A DNA stretch of 64,000 nt from Streptomyces sp. NBC_00483 (GCF_036013745.1 NZ_CP107880.1:2418001-2482000); one strand, 5' to 3'; counted from the stretch's first letter, positions 17,036-25,735 are shown. A program made the numbers and translations. Notes: generated by a model from the letters alone, not told the origin.

Positions 17036-17623
17036 ATGGGAAAAAGTCATGAGCGCATAGACGGCCGGCTGCGCACGTTCATCGAGGACCAGCCGGTCTT
17101 CTTCACCGCGACCGCCCCGCTCTCCGACGACGGTACGGTCAACCTCTCCCCCAAGGGCCTCAAGGGCTCGTTCGCCGTGCTCGACGAACGGACCGTCGGC
17201 TACCTGGACTTCGCCGGTTCCAACGCGGAGACCATCGCCCACCTGCGCGAGAACGGCCGGATCACGCTGATGTGGTGCGCGTTCCAGGGACCGCCCAACA
17301 TCGTCCGGGTGCACGGCCGCGGCGAGCCCGTGTTCCGCGACGACCCCCGCTTCGCCGAGCTGCTCGGCCACTTCCCCGACATCGACCCGACCCGCAACGG
17401 GCTGCGCGCGATCATCGTCGTGCACGCCGAACACATCCGCGACACCTGCGGCTACGCCGTGCCCTTCATGACGTACGACGAGGACCGCGACCTGCACGGC
17501 AGGCGCTTCGAGCGCGAGGACGACGCGGGGCTCGACGCGTACTTCCAGAAGAAGGAGTACATCGCGAAGAGCCTGGACGGACTGCCCGGGCTGCCATTGC
17601 CGCTGCCGCCCGCTACGTTCTGA
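17036..17623 (+). CDS. Pyridoxamine 5'-phosphate oxidase-family (split-barrel flavin-binding) protein
   Basis: A 195-residue protein with the PNPOx-like split barrel: FIEDQPVFFTATAPLSDDGTVNLSPKGLKGSFAVLDERTVGYLDFAGSNAETIAHLRENGRITLMW. This fold binds FMN, F420 or haem in actinobacterial relatives. It lacks the full set of PdxH substrate residues, so it is unlikely to be the B6 biosynthetic oxidase. ATG 17036 starts the domain directly. It is divergent from argH and three bases upstream of the L,D-transpeptidase gene, suggesting a shared transcript without an obvious functional link. Confidence 0.8.
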   Translation: MGKSHERIDGRLRTFIEDQPVFFTATAPLSDDGTVNLSPKGLKGSFAVLDERTVGYLDFAGSNAETIAHLRENGRITLMWCAFQGPPNIVRVHGRGEPVFRDDPRFAELLGHFPDIDPTRNGLRAIIVVHAEHIRDTCGYAVPFMTYDEDRDLHGRRFEREDDAGLDAYFQKKEYIAKSLDGLPGLPLPLPPATF

Positions 17624-17626
17624 CCC

Positions 17627-18343
17627 ATGCGCCCTATTCGAGCAGGTATCGCCACCGCCGTCGCCGCCTGCGCCGCCCTCGGTGCGGCCCCCAATGCCTC
17701 CGCCTCCGCCGCCGACCCGCTGCCCGCCCGCATGGCTGACACGGGCGGCGGCCGCCAGCTGATCACCGCGCAGGCACCCCGCACGTCCTCGACCACCGGC
17801 ACCGTCACCTGGTGGGACCGGGGCGCGAACGGCCGCTGGGTGAAGGCCGGTTCGGCGCCCGCGCGGTTCGGGGCGAAGGGGCTCGTGGCGGGGAGCAAGC
17901 GCAAGCAGGGCACCAACACGACGCCGACCGGCCTCTACGACCTGCCCTTCGCGTTCGGCGTCAAGGCGGCACCCGAGGGGAGCAGGACGACGTACCGGCG
18001 CGTGCACCGCGACTCCTGGTGGTGCCAGGACAACGCCTCCCGCTCGTACAACCGCTGGACCGAGCCGCGCCCCCGCGACTGCCGCGCCGCCGAGTCCGAG
18101 CGCCTCGCCGACTACGCGACGCAGTACGCGCACGCGCTCGTGGTCGGCTTCAACTACTACCGTCCCGTGCACGGCCGCGGAGCCGGAATCTTCCTGCACG
18201 TCAACGGGCGCGGGGCCACGGCCGGTTGCGTGTCCGTACCAAAGGACGCCATGCGCCGGATCCTGACCTGGGCGCACCCCGAGCGGTCCCCGCACATCGC
18301 GATCGGGACGGCGGGCGGGGCGACGGCAATCACCCGGTACTGA
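17627..18343 (+). CDS. Secreted L,D-transpeptidase (YkuD-fold) domain protein
   Basis: A 238-residue exported protein. The signal peptide MRPIRAGIATAVAACAALGA with an ASA-type cleavage region ends near residue 27. The catalytic block is GIFLHVNGRGATAGCVSVPKDAMRRIL near residues 185-211, holding the His and the nucleophilic Cys of the HxxG...GC[VI]S YkuD motif. It would form or edit 3-3 peptidoglycan cross-links, or act as a carboxypeptidase. It begins three bases after the preceding PNPOx-family gene. Its final codons and stop lie in the first of three 22-bp tandem repeats (18325-18390). Confidence 0.85.
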   Translation: MRPIRAGIATAVAACAALGAAPNASASAADPLPARMADTGGGRQLITAQAPRTSSTTGTVTWWDRGANGRWVKAGSAPARFGAKGLVAGSKRKQGTNTTPTGLYDLPFAFGVKAAPEGSRTTYRRVHRDSWWCQDNASRSYNRWTEPRPRDCRAAESERLADYATQYAHALVVGFNYYRPVHGRGAGIFLHVNGRGATAGCVSVPKDAMRRILTWAHPERSPHIAIGTAGGATAITRY

Positions 18344-18390
18344 GACGGCAATCCCCCGGTACTGAGACCTCAATCATCCGGTACTGATAC
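18325..18390 (+). repeat. Three tandem 22-bp repeats spanning a stop codon
   Basis: Three head-to-tail copies starting at 18325, 18347 and 18369, each with the core CCGGTACTGA. The first copy contains the last codons and TGA of the transpeptidase. As 22 is not a multiple of three, the TGA recurs in all three frames. The third copy has a few substitutions. Confidence 0.92.
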
Positions 18391-18455
18391 GTATACGGAC
18401 ATGGGCACCTATGCCGGCACCGGCTCTCGTGTAGGGACCACATAACGAGACGGGG

Positions 18456-19535
18456 TTGCGCGGATTCGCCGCCGAGGCGTTGCATCGCCCGGTGCGAAGC
18501 GAATCCGAACAGACGTCCCCCGACTCCCCCGCAGCGGAGACCGCCGACGAGGCCACGACCGAGGCCGGGACCGCGGCCGGGACAGCCGTGGAGAGCGGGG
18601 CCACCGACCGCGCCGCCCGGCTCGCGGTCACCGTCTTCCCCGTGCTCGTCCTCGTCGCGGGCGCCTGGGGGCTCGCCTCCCCCGGCACGTTCGCCGGCTG
18701 GGGCACCAACGTGCCCTACCTGCTGGGCGTCGTGATGTTCTGCATGGGCCTCACCATGACCCTCACGGACTTCAAGGGCGTCGCGCAGCGGCCGTGGGCC
18801 GTGGGACTCGGGCTCGTCGCGCACTACGTGATCATGCCGGGGCTCGGCTGGGCGATCGCCCACGCGCTCGGCCTGTCCCCGCAGTTGGCGGCCGGTGTCA
18901 TCCTCGTCGGCTGCGCGCCCAGCGGCACCGCGTCCAACGTCGTGACGTATCTGGCGCGCGGCGACGTCGCCCTTTCGGTGTCCGTGGCGACCGTCTCCAC
19001 CGTGCTCGCGCCGCTGATCACGCCGCCGCTGACGCTGCTGCTCGCGGGCGCGTACCTGCCGGTGGACGCCGGCTCGATGATGACGGACATCCTGAAGACC
19101 GTGCTGCTCCCGGTGATCGCGGGCCTGGTCGTGCGGCTCGTGCTCGGCCGGTACGTCGACCGGCTGCTCAAGGTGCTGCCGTGGCTGTCCGCGCTGACCA
19201 TCGCCGTGATCGTGGCCGTGGTGGTGGCGGGAAGCGCCGACGCCATCAAGTCGGCCGCCGCCCTCGTCATGGTCGCGGTGGTGCTGCACAACGGCCTCGG
19301 CCTCGCGCTCGGCTACGGCGCGGGAAAGCTCGGCCGACTCGGCAAGCCCGCGTCGCGCGCCATGGCCTTCGAGGTCGGCATGCAGAACTCGGGCCTCGCG
19401 GCCTCCCTGGCCACCGCCCACTTCAGCCCGCTGGCCGCGCTGCCCGCCGCCGTGTTCTCGGTCTGGCACAACGTGTCGGGCGCGCTGGTCGCGGCGTGGA
19501 TGTCGTACCGGGCGAGGGCCGCCGAGAAGAAGTAG
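18456..19535 (+). CDS. Bile acid:sodium symporter (BASS) family transporter
   Basis: About 359 residues with nine or ten hydrophobic helices. BASS-family landmarks are the VVMFCMGLTMTLTDF segment, the crossover-like LVGCAPSGTASNVVTYLARGDVALSVSVATVST and the C-terminal EVGMQNSGLAASLATAHFSP. These transporters carry organic anions such as pantoate or ketoacids with sodium; the substrate here is unknown. The start is uncertain: TTG 18456 gives a 55-residue acidic, Thr/Ala-rich N terminus, and GTG 18492 is an alternative. Neither has an ideal ribosome site. It lies downstream of the 22-bp repeats and upstream of the GntR operon. Confidence 0.82.
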   Translation: MRGFAAEALHRPVRSESEQTSPDSPAAETADEATTEAGTAAGTAVESGATDRAARLAVTVFPVLVLVAGAWGLASPGTFAGWGTNVPYLLGVVMFCMGLTMTLTDFKGVAQRPWAVGLGLVAHYVIMPGLGWAIAHALGLSPQLAAGVILVGCAPSGTASNVVTYLARGDVALSVSVATVSTVLAPLITPPLTLLLAGAYLPVDAGSMMTDILKTVLLPVIAGLVVRLVLGRYVDRLLKVLPWLSALTIAVIVAVVVAGSADAIKSAAALVMVAVVLHNGLGLALGYGAGKLGRLGKPASRAMAFEVGMQNSGLAASLATAHFSPLAALPAAVFSVWHNVSGALVAAWMSYRARAAEKK

Positions 19536-19556
19536 GCCCCCGGCACCGGAGCGCAT

Positions 19557-19634
19557 CGAAGAAGCCGACCAAGTCGACACCGGCCAGGTATCCGAAAAGA
19601 TGACTGGACAGGTGTAGACAGGTCGGCTTCTTCG
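19557..19634. promoter_or_regulatory. Long-range 14-bp inverted repeat upstream of the GntR operon
   Basis: CGAAGAAGCCGACC (19557-19570) and GGTCGGCTTCTTCG (19621-19634) are exact inverted copies 50 bp apart, ending just before the GntR start. The interior holds TGTAGACA (19613-19620) and TGGACAGGT (19605-19613), the latter repeated directly inside the gene at 19656-19664. It may terminate the transporter transcript or be a looped operator. Its function is unproven. Confidence 0.6.
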
Positions 19635-19651
19635 TGTCTACCTTCTAGACA
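19635..19651 (+). promoter_or_regulatory. Likely GntR operator touching the start codon
   Basis: TGTCTA-CCTTC-TAGACA: 6-bp inverted arms whose last base is the A of the GntR ATG. A related TGTAGACA lies 15 bp upstream. The position implies autorepression, with a leaderless or very short leader. Confidence 0.6.
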
Positions 19652-20370
19652 TGCCTGGACAGGTTCACAAGCATCACCGCGTCGCCCACGTCCTCGCCGA
19701 GGAGATCCGTACGGGCGTCCACGCCGACGGCAGCAAGCTGCCCGGTGAGCACGCACTCCGGGAGCGCTTCGGGGTCAGCCGGACGACCGTGCGGCAGGCT
19801 CTCGGCATCCTTGGCGAACAGGGACTCATCGAGACGCACGCCGGCATCGGGTCGATCGTCACGTTCGACGGCGCCCCGCTCGACCAGCATCTCGGCTGGA
19901 CCAGGGCGCTGGCCGCCCAGGGCACCGAGCTGACGACGCAGACCCTGCGCTTCGAGCGGATACAGGACACGGCGCTCGCCGCCGAACTCGGCCTGGAGAG
20001 CCCGGAGTTCATCGCCCTCGACCGCGTACGCCGGCTGTCCGACGGGCACGGTGTCTCGCTGGAGTTCAGCCGGGTGCCCGCCGTCGGGCCGCTGGCCGAT
20101 CTGGTCGAGCGCGGGCTCGACGGCGGCTCCCTGGACCAGACGCTCGCCGCGGCGGGCCGGGTCCGCGACTCCAGTGACGCGCACATCGCCGTCGCCGGAC
20201 TCGACGACGCCGACGCCGCGGCCCTGCGCCGCTCCCCCGGTGATTCCTTCCTCCGCGTCGCCCAGGTGCTCCGCGACGCGGACGGGGGCGTGGTCGAGCA
20301 GGTCACGAGCCTGCTCGACCCGTCCCGGTTCCAATTGCACGTACGTACCGGCCGAGGAGGCCAACCGTGA
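19651..20370 (+). CDS. GntR/HutC-family transcriptional regulator
   Basis: A 239-residue regulator with an N-terminal winged helix (HRVAHVLAEEIRTGVHADGSKLPGEHALRERFGVSRTTVRQALGILGEQGLIETHAGIGSIV, residues about 8-70) and a C-terminal UTRA effector domain. This architecture binds sugar phosphates, nucleosides or similar small ligands. Its stop overlaps the GTG of the ADP-ribosylglycohydrolase gene by four bases, and all four genes of the unit are tightly packed. It therefore most likely regulates this operon in response to its substrate. An inverted repeat overlaps its start codon. Confidence 0.9.
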   Translation: MPGQVHKHHRVAHVLAEEIRTGVHADGSKLPGEHALRERFGVSRTTVRQALGILGEQGLIETHAGIGSIVTFDGAPLDQHLGWTRALAAQGTELTTQTLRFERIQDTALAAELGLESPEFIALDRVRRLSDGHGVSLEFSRVPAVGPLADLVERGLDGGSLDQTLAAAGRVRDSSDAHIAVAGLDDADAAALRRSPGDSFLRVAQVLRDADGGVVEQVTSLLDPSRFQLHVRTGRGGQP

Positions 20371-21389
20371 GTACCACCCCCGATCCCGCCCTCTTCGACC
20401 GCGCCGCCGGTGCCTTCTACGGGCTCGCGCTCGGCGACGCGCTCGGCATGCCGACCCAGGTCATGTCGCGAGAGGACGTCGTCCGCGTCTACGGCACGCT
20501 GAGCGGCTTCGAGCCCGCCCAGCCCGACAATCCGGTCAGTGCCGGGATGCCCGCCGGGTCCGTCACGGACGACACCGACCAGGCCGTCATCGTGGCGCGG
20601 CTGATCGTGGAGGGCGGCGGGCACGTCGACCCGCTGCGGTTCGCCGAGGAACTCCTGTCCTGGGAGCGGGAGATGAAGGCCAAGGGGTCGTTCGACCTGC
20701 TGGGTCCCTCGACCAAGGCGGCGCTCGACGCCGTGGACCGGGGCGCCGACCCCAAGGAGGCCGGAAAGTACGGCACGACGAACGGCTCCGCCATGCGCGT
20801 CGCGCCGGTCGGCATCGCCTACTCCTACGGCCCCGACGACACCGAGCCCTTCCTGGACCGGGTCGTCGAGTCCTGCCAGGTCACGCACGACACGAACATC
20901 GGTATCGCGGGCGCGGCGGCCGTCGCCGCGGCCGTCTCCACCGGTGTCGCGGGCGGCACCCTCGATGACGTCTTCGACGCCGCGATCGCCGCCTCCGAGG
21001 CCGGTGCGCGGCGCGGGCACTGGGTCGCGGGCGCCAGCATCTCGGCGCGGATCTCCTCGGTGCGCGAGCTGGTCGCGGGCCTCGACGAGACCGCGGCGCT
21101 CGACCGTGTCGTCGCGCTCATCGGCACCAGCGTCGCCAGCCAGGAGTCGGTCCCGGCGGCGTTCGCGGTGCTCGCGCTGACCGACGGCGACCCGTGGCGG
21201 TCCACGCTCCTCGCGGCGAACCTCGGCGGCGACAGCGACACGATCGCCGCGATCGCCGGCGCGATCGCCGGTTCCCTGCACGGCCTCACCGCCCTGCCCG
21301 CCGACGCCGTACGCACCCTGCGCGAGGTCAACGGGCTCGATCTGGAGCCGCTGACCAGGCAGCTGCTCACCTACCGGACCAACCGCTGA
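20367..21389 (+). CDS. ADP-ribosylglycohydrolase (DraG/MacroD-unrelated) family hydrolase
   Basis: A 340-residue protein of the ADP-ribosyl-glycohydrolase fold. Metal-binding motifs are visible: AFYGLALGDALGMPTQ near the N terminus, SVTDDTDQA (binuclear Mg ligands T-D-D) near residue 66, and NLGGDSDTIAAIAGAIAGS near 285. Family members cleave N- or O-ribosyl bonds of ADP-ribosylated proteins or of small ribosyl compounds. The operon context (NCS1 permease and PfkB kinase) favours a small imported ribosyl compound over a protein substrate; that is inference. The GTG at 20367 overlaps the GntR stop (GTGA). Confidence 0.88.
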   Translation: MSTTPDPALFDRAAGAFYGLALGDALGMPTQVMSREDVVRVYGTLSGFEPAQPDNPVSAGMPAGSVTDDTDQAVIVARLIVEGGGHVDPLRFAEELLSWEREMKAKGSFDLLGPSTKAALDAVDRGADPKEAGKYGTTNGSAMRVAPVGIAYSYGPDDTEPFLDRVVESCQVTHDTNIGIAGAAAVAAAVSTGVAGGTLDDVFDAAIAASEAGARRGHWVAGASISARISSVRELVAGLDETAALDRVVALIGTSVASQESVPAAFAVLALTDGDPWRSTLLAANLGGDSDTIAAIAGAIAGSLHGLTALPADAVRTLREVNGLDLEPLTRQLLTYRTNR

Positions 21390-21435
21390 CGGACCTCACC
21401 CCGTCCGCACCGAGCAAGAGCAAGGAGGTTCCGCC

Positions 21436-22911
21436 ATGGCCGATTCAACGAAGAACGACCGCGTCGGCACCGTGGAGACCCGGGGGATCGAACCGGTCCC
21501 CGACAGCGAGCGGCACGGCCACGCGAGCCAGATGTTCTGGACGTGGTTCGCCGCCAACATCTCGATCCTCGGGCTGCCGCTCGGCGCGACGCTCGTCGCC
21601 TTCCGCGGCCTGAACATCTGGCAGGCCGTGATCGTCGCGGTCGTCGGCTCGGTGGGTTCCTTCGCGCTGGTCGGCGCTCTCAGCCTGGCCGGCAAGAAGG
21701 GCGGCGCGCCCGCCCTGACCCTGTCGCGCGCGGTGTTCGGCCAGCGCGGCAACCACGGGCCCACGCTGATCAGCTGGCTCAGCCGGGTCGGCTGGGAGAC
21801 GATCACCACGACCACGGCGGCGTACGCGCTGCTCGCTCTGCTCAACACGCTCTTCGGGTTCGGCCAGGGCACCGTCCTCACCCTGATCTGTCTGCTGGTC
21901 TTCATCGCCTGCACCCTGCTGATCAGTGGGCTCGGGCACGCCACGATCATGTGGATCAACAAGTGGGCGACGGTGGCCTTCGGGATCCTGAACCTGGTCG
22001 TGATGGGCTTCCTCGTCGCGACCGTCGACTGGTCGAAGGTCCTCGACGCCCCGGCCGGACCGCTCAGCGGTGTCATCGGGGGCATCGGCTTCATCGCCGC
22101 GGGCACCGGCATCGGCTGGGCCAACGCCGGTGCGGACTACGCCCGTTACCTGCCGCGGTCCATCCCGGGCGGGCGGCTCGTGCAGGCCTCCGCGTTCGGC
22201 GCGGGCATCCCGCTGGTGCTGCTGATCTCGCTGGGCTCGCTGCTCACGGCGGGCGATCCGACGCTCGCGACCTCGTCCGACCCGGTCGCGGCGATCAACG
22301 CGATGCTGCCGTCGTGGATGGCCGTGCCGTATCTGATCGCGGCGTTCGGCGGGCTGCTGATGTCCAATCACCTGTCCACGTACTCGGCCGGGTTGACGAT
22401 GATCACGCTCGGTCTGCGGGTGCCGCGGGCCTGGGCGGTCTGCGTGGATGTCGCCCTGATGTTCCTCGGCGGCGTCTACTTCATGCTGATCGCGGGCGAC
22501 TTCTACGGCCCGTTCAGTACGTTCCTGACGCTGCTCGCCGTGCCGATCTCGGCATGGATCGGGGTCATCGTCGTCGACATGGCCCGGGGCCGGAGTTACG
22601 ACACCGAGGCCGTGATGAACACCGGCCGCACCAGCCGCTACTGGTACACCGGCGGTTTCCATCTGCCCGCCGTCGTCGCGTGGGTGGTGGCGATCGTGGC
22701 CGGGCTGCTGTTCACCACGGCCTCGACCAGCGCGGACGACGTGTGGTTCAAGGGCCCGCTGGCCGGGTCCTGGCTCGGCACCAACGGGCTCGGCTGGCTC
22801 GTCGCGATCGTCGTGGGCGGTGTGCTGTACGCGCTGCTCGGGCGCCGCACGAAGGTGACCCTCGACTCCACCGACACCGATTCCGCCGCTTTCAAGGAGG
22901 CCACACGATGA
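21436..22911 (+). CDS. NCS1-family (cytosine/purine/nucleoside) permease
   Basis: A 491-residue membrane carrier with about 12 helices. NCS1 features are the N-terminal MFWTWFAANISILGLPLGATLVAF segment, GIGWANAGADYARYLPRS in the middle, and LLMSNHLSTYSAGLTMITLGLRVPR towards the end. Family members import nucleobases, nucleosides, hydantoins or thiamine precursors with Na+ or H+. AAGGAGG precedes the ATG by seven bases. The stop overlaps the ATG of the PfkB kinase (ATGA). Together with the glycohydrolase and kinase it suggests uptake and breakdown of a nucleoside-like compound. Confidence 0.9.
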   Translation: MADSTKNDRVGTVETRGIEPVPDSERHGHASQMFWTWFAANISILGLPLGATLVAFRGLNIWQAVIVAVVGSVGSFALVGALSLAGKKGGAPALTLSRAVFGQRGNHGPTLISWLSRVGWETITTTTAAYALLALLNTLFGFGQGTVLTLICLLVFIACTLLISGLGHATIMWINKWATVAFGILNLVVMGFLVATVDWSKVLDAPAGPLSGVIGGIGFIAAGTGIGWANAGADYARYLPRSIPGGRLVQASAFGAGIPLVLLISLGSLLTAGDPTLATSSDPVAAINAMLPSWMAVPYLIAAFGGLLMSNHLSTYSAGLTMITLGLRVPRAWAVCVDVALMFLGGVYFMLIAGDFYGPFSTFLTLLAVPISAWIGVIVVDMARGRSYDTEAVMNTGRTSRYWYTGGFHLPAVVAWVVAIVAGLLFTTASTSADDVWFKGPLAGSWLGTNGLGWLVAIVVGGVLYALLGRRTKVTLDSTDTDSAAFKEATR

Positions 22912-23873
22912 CCGCCGACTCCCGTGTCGTTCTCGCCGGGAACGTCATCGCCGATCTCGTCATCGACGTACCCGCCCTCCCGGAGCGGGGTGGCGATGTC
23001 ATCGGTACGCGTACGGAGCTGTACGCGGGCGGCGGCTTCAACACGCTCACGGCGGCGCGGCGGCTGGGCGCGGGAGCGGTGTATGCGGGGCTTCACGGCA
23101 CCGGTCCCTATGGGGAGTTGGTGCGCTCCGCGCTCGCCGCGGAGGGCATCGGGACGGTGCTTGCGGCGCGGACGGACGGCGATACCGGGTTCTGTGTCGC
23201 GCTCGTCGACGGGGGCGGTGAGCGGACGTTCGTGACCAGTTTCGGCGTCGACGCGCGGATGACGCCGGACGAGGCGGCGGCGATCGGCGGAGCCGTGCGC
23301 GGCGGTGACCTGGTGCAGGTGTCCGGGTACGGGCTTGTCATGGAGGTCAACGGGCCGTTGCTCGCGCAGATGGTGGCGGGTCTCCCCGATGACGTACGGG
23401 TCTGTTTCGATCCGGCGCCGCTGGTGGCGGACATTCCGGCCGCGGTCCTCGAACCGGTTCTTGCCCGGACGGACTGGCTGAGCTGCAATGCGCGCGAGGC
23501 CGGGATCCTGGCCGGGGGTGCCGATCCGCGGGAGGCGGCGGCCGCCTTGCGGGGGCGGTTGCGGGATGGGGCGGGGGTGTTGGTGCGGGCCGACAAGGAC
23601 GGGTGTTGGTTGGCTGCGCCGGGGGCGGGGGACGTGGTGCATGTGCCCGGGTTCCCTGTTGATGCCGTGGACAGCAATGGGGCCGGGGATGCGCATGTGG
23701 GGGCGTTCCTGGCGCTGCTTGGGCGGGGCGTCGACGCGGTGGACGCTGCGCGGGGGGCCAATGCGGCGGCGGCGTTGGCGGTGACGCGGCGGGGGCCGGC
23801 GACCGGGCCCACTGTGGAGGAGCTGGTGGGGTTTCTTGGGGAGGGCCCGGCGCGGGAGTTGGGGCTGGGCTGA
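22908..23873 (+). CDS. PfkB-family carbohydrate/nucleoside kinase
   Basis: A 321-residue ribokinase-fold enzyme. The substrate-side motif YAGGGFNTLTAARRLGA lies at residues 39-55 and the anion-hole/catalytic motif DSNGAGD at 255-261 (Asp261 the likely base; N replaces the usual T). It would phosphorylate the ribose or ribosyl product of the upstream hydrolase, or a nucleoside directly. ATG 22908 overlaps the permease stop and has AAGGAGG upstream. From about 23500 the coding strand is unusually G-rich, with many TTG and GGG codons instead of the CTC/CTG and GGC usual in this window. A REP-like element follows. Confidence 0.9.
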   Translation: MTADSRVVLAGNVIADLVIDVPALPERGGDVIGTRTELYAGGGFNTLTAARRLGAGAVYAGLHGTGPYGELVRSALAAEGIGTVLAARTDGDTGFCVALVDGGGERTFVTSFGVDARMTPDEAAAIGGAVRGGDLVQVSGYGLVMEVNGPLLAQMVAGLPDDVRVCFDPAPLVADIPAAVLEPVLARTDWLSCNAREAGILAGGADPREAAAALRGRLRDGAGVLVRADKDGCWLAAPGAGDVVHVPGFPVDAVDSNGAGDAHVGAFLALLGRGVDAVDAARGANAAAALAVTRRGPATGPTVEELVGFLGEGPARELGLG

Positions 23874-23910
23874 GGGTTTACTCTCCCCCAACCCGCCCCT
23901 TCCCGAAGAC

Positions 23911-23955
23911 CGGGGCTCCGCCCCGGACCCCGCGCCTCAAACGCCGGCGGGGCTG
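23911..23955. repeat. Streptomyces REP-like GC-rich element, copy 2
   Basis: CGGGGCTCCGCCCCGGACCC, then a CTCAAACGCCGGCGGGGCT module; close match to 12781-12829. It fills the gap between the convergent pfkB-type and argR genes and may serve as their terminator. Confidence 0.78.
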
Positions 23956-23958
23956 GGA

Positions 23959-24519
23959 TCAGTGGTCGTTCTGGGCCACGCGGAGCATGTGGTCTGCCAG
24001 GGATTGGCCGCCTGCCGGGTCGCGGCTGATCAGCATCACCGTGTCGTCGCCCGCGATCGTGCCGAGGATGACGTGGAGTTCGGCCTGGTCGATGGCCGAG
24101 GCCAGGAACTGGGCCGCGCCCGGTGGGGTGCGGAGCACCACCAGGTTCGCCGAGGCCTCCGCCGAGATGAGCAGCTCGCCGGCCAGGCGGCGCATCCGCT
24201 CCTCCTTGGCCGATTCGCCGAGCGGGGCCTGCGGGGTGCGGAAGCCGCCCTCGCTGGGCACGGCGTAGATCAGCTCACCACCGGTGTTCCGGATCTTGAC
24301 CGCGCCCAGCTCGTCCAGGTCGCGGGAGAGCGTCGCCTGCGTGACCGTGAGCCCGTCGTCGGACAGCAGCTTCGCCAACTGGCTCTGGGAGCGCACGGGT
24401 TGGCGGTTGAGGATGTCCACTATCCGGCGGTGCCGCGCGGCGCGGGTCTGCGGTACGGCCGACACCGCGTGCGCCAGGTTCGTGGCCGCGGATACGTCTC
24501 TCTCCGCTTTGCTGCTCAT
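23959..24519 (-). CDS. argR: Arginine repressor ArgR
   Basis: A 186-residue arginine repressor. The N-terminal winged helix ([53 protein letters not shown]) covers about residues 25-80. The C-terminal hexamerisation and arginine-binding domain includes [19 protein letters not shown] and the [15 protein letters not shown] block with the arginine-binding acidic pair. Arginine-bound hexamers block ARG boxes; candidates lie upstream of argC and argH. GAGGAG lies 12 bases before ATG 24519. It is the last gene of argCJBDR, 16 bp after argD. The N terminus is longer than in E. coli ArgR, normal for Streptomyces. Confidence 0.96.
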   Translation of the reverse strand: MSSKAERDVSAATNLAHAVSAVPQTRAARHRRIVDILNRQPVRSQSQLAKLLSDDGLTVTQATLSRDLDELGAVKIRNTGGELIYAVPSEGGFRTPQAPLGESAKEERMRRLAGELLISAEASANLVVLRTPPGAAQFLASAIDQAELHVILGTIAGDDTVMLISRDPAGGQSLADHMLRVAQNDH

Positions 24520-24535
24520 CGTCGTCCCATTCTCC

Positions 24536-25735
24536 TCAGGATCGCCCTTCCGCGTCGGCCGATGCCGTGTCCAGTACGGCGGGCAGCGCCGCGAGGAACG
24601 CGTCCGCCTCGGCGTCGCTCAGGTTCAGCGGCGGCATGAGCCGGACGACGTCGGGTGCGGGCGCGTTCACCAGGAAGCCCGCGTCCTGGGCCGCCTGCTG
24701 CACCTGCGGTGCGCGCGGCCCGGTGAGCACGATACCCAGCAGCAGGCCCTCGCCCCTGACATGGCCGACCAGCGGGTGGCCGAGGGCCTCGACGCCGGAC
24801 TTGATGCGCTCGCCGACCGCCTTGGTGTTCTCCAGGAGGCCCTCGCCCGCGATGGTGTCGAGGACCGCGAGGCCTGCCGCGCAGGCGACCGGGTTGCCGC
24901 CGAACGTCGTGCCGTGCTGGCCGGGCTTGAGGAGCTTCGCCGTCTCGCCGAAGGCCACCGTCGCGCCGAGCGGAAGCCCGCCGCCGAGCCCCTTGGCGAG
25001 CGTGACGACGTCGGGCTCGATGCCCTCATCCGCCTGGTACGCGAACCAGTGCCCGGTCCTGCCGACGCCGGTCTGCACCTCGTCGAGCACGAGCAGGGTG
25101 CCGGTGGCCCGGGTGATCTCGCGGGCCGCCTTGAGGTAGCCGGCGGGCGGCACCACGACGCCGTTCTCCCCCTGGATCGGTTCGATGATGACGAAGGCTG
25201 TGTCCTCCGTGACGGCCGCCTTGAGCGCTTCCACGTCTCCGTACGGGACGTGTGTGACGTCGCCGGGGAGGGGGGTGAAGCCGTCCTGCTTGCCGGCCTG
25301 GCCGGTCAGCGAGAGGGAGCCCATGGTGCGGCCGTGGAAGCCGCCGGTCGTGGCGACCATGTGCGTCCGGCCCGTGAGCCGGCCGATCTTGAACGCGCCC
25401 TCGTTGGCCTCGGCGCCCGAGTTGCAGAAGAAGACCGCGCCGTCCCGGCCGAAGAGCTGGAGGAGGCGCTCGGCGAGCGCGACGGGCGGCTCGGCGACGA
25501 AGAGGTTCGAGACGTGGCCGAGGGAGGCGATCTGCGTGGAGACCGCTTCGACGATCGCCGGGTGGGCGTGGCCGAGCGCGTTGACCGCGATGCCGCCGAC
25601 GAAGTCCAGGTACTCCTTGCCGTCGGCGTCCCACAGCTTGGCGCCCGCGCCCTTGACCAGCGGCAGCCTCGGAGTGCCGTAGTTGTTCATCAGGGCGCCC
25701 TGCCAGCGCTCCGTCAACTCCTGGTTATCAGTCAC
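24536..25735 (-). CDS. argD: Acetylornithine aminotransferase
   Basis: A 399-residue class III PLP transaminase that converts N-acetylglutamate semialdehyde to N-acetylornithine. PLP-site features: [17 protein letters not shown] (about 104-120), [12 protein letters not shown] (185-196), [14 protein letters not shown] (215-228) and the Schiff-base Lys248 in TLAKGLGGG. The GTG at 25735 overlaps the argB stop by four bases (GTGA), so translation is coupled. It may also act on succinyl-diaminopimelate, as known for ArgD/DapC enzymes. Confidence 0.97.
   Translation of the reverse strand: MTDNQELTERWQGALMNNYGTPRLPLVKGAGAKLWDADGKEYLDFVGGIAVNALGHAHPAIVEAVSTQIASLGHVSNLFVAEPPVALAERLLQLFGRDGAVFFCNSGAEANEGAFKIGRLTGRTHMVATTGGFHGRTMGSLSLTGQAGKQDGFTPLPGDVTHVPYGDVEALKAAVTEDTAFVIIEPIQGENGVVVPPAGYLKAAREITRATGTLLVLDEVQTGVGRTGHWFAYQADEGIEPDVVTLAKGLGGGLPLGATVAFGETAKLLKPGQHGTTFGGNPVACAAGLAVLDTIAGEGLLENTKAVGERIKSGVEALGHPLVGHVRGEGLLLGIVLTGPRAPQVQQAAQDAGFLVNAPAPDVVRLMPPLNLSDAEADAFLAALPAVLDTASADAEGRS

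Noticed and set aside
17036..17623. Pyridoxine 5'-phosphate oxidase (pdxH)
   Set aside because: Only the split-barrel fold is evident; the length and missing substrate-binding blocks argue against the biosynthetic enzyme.
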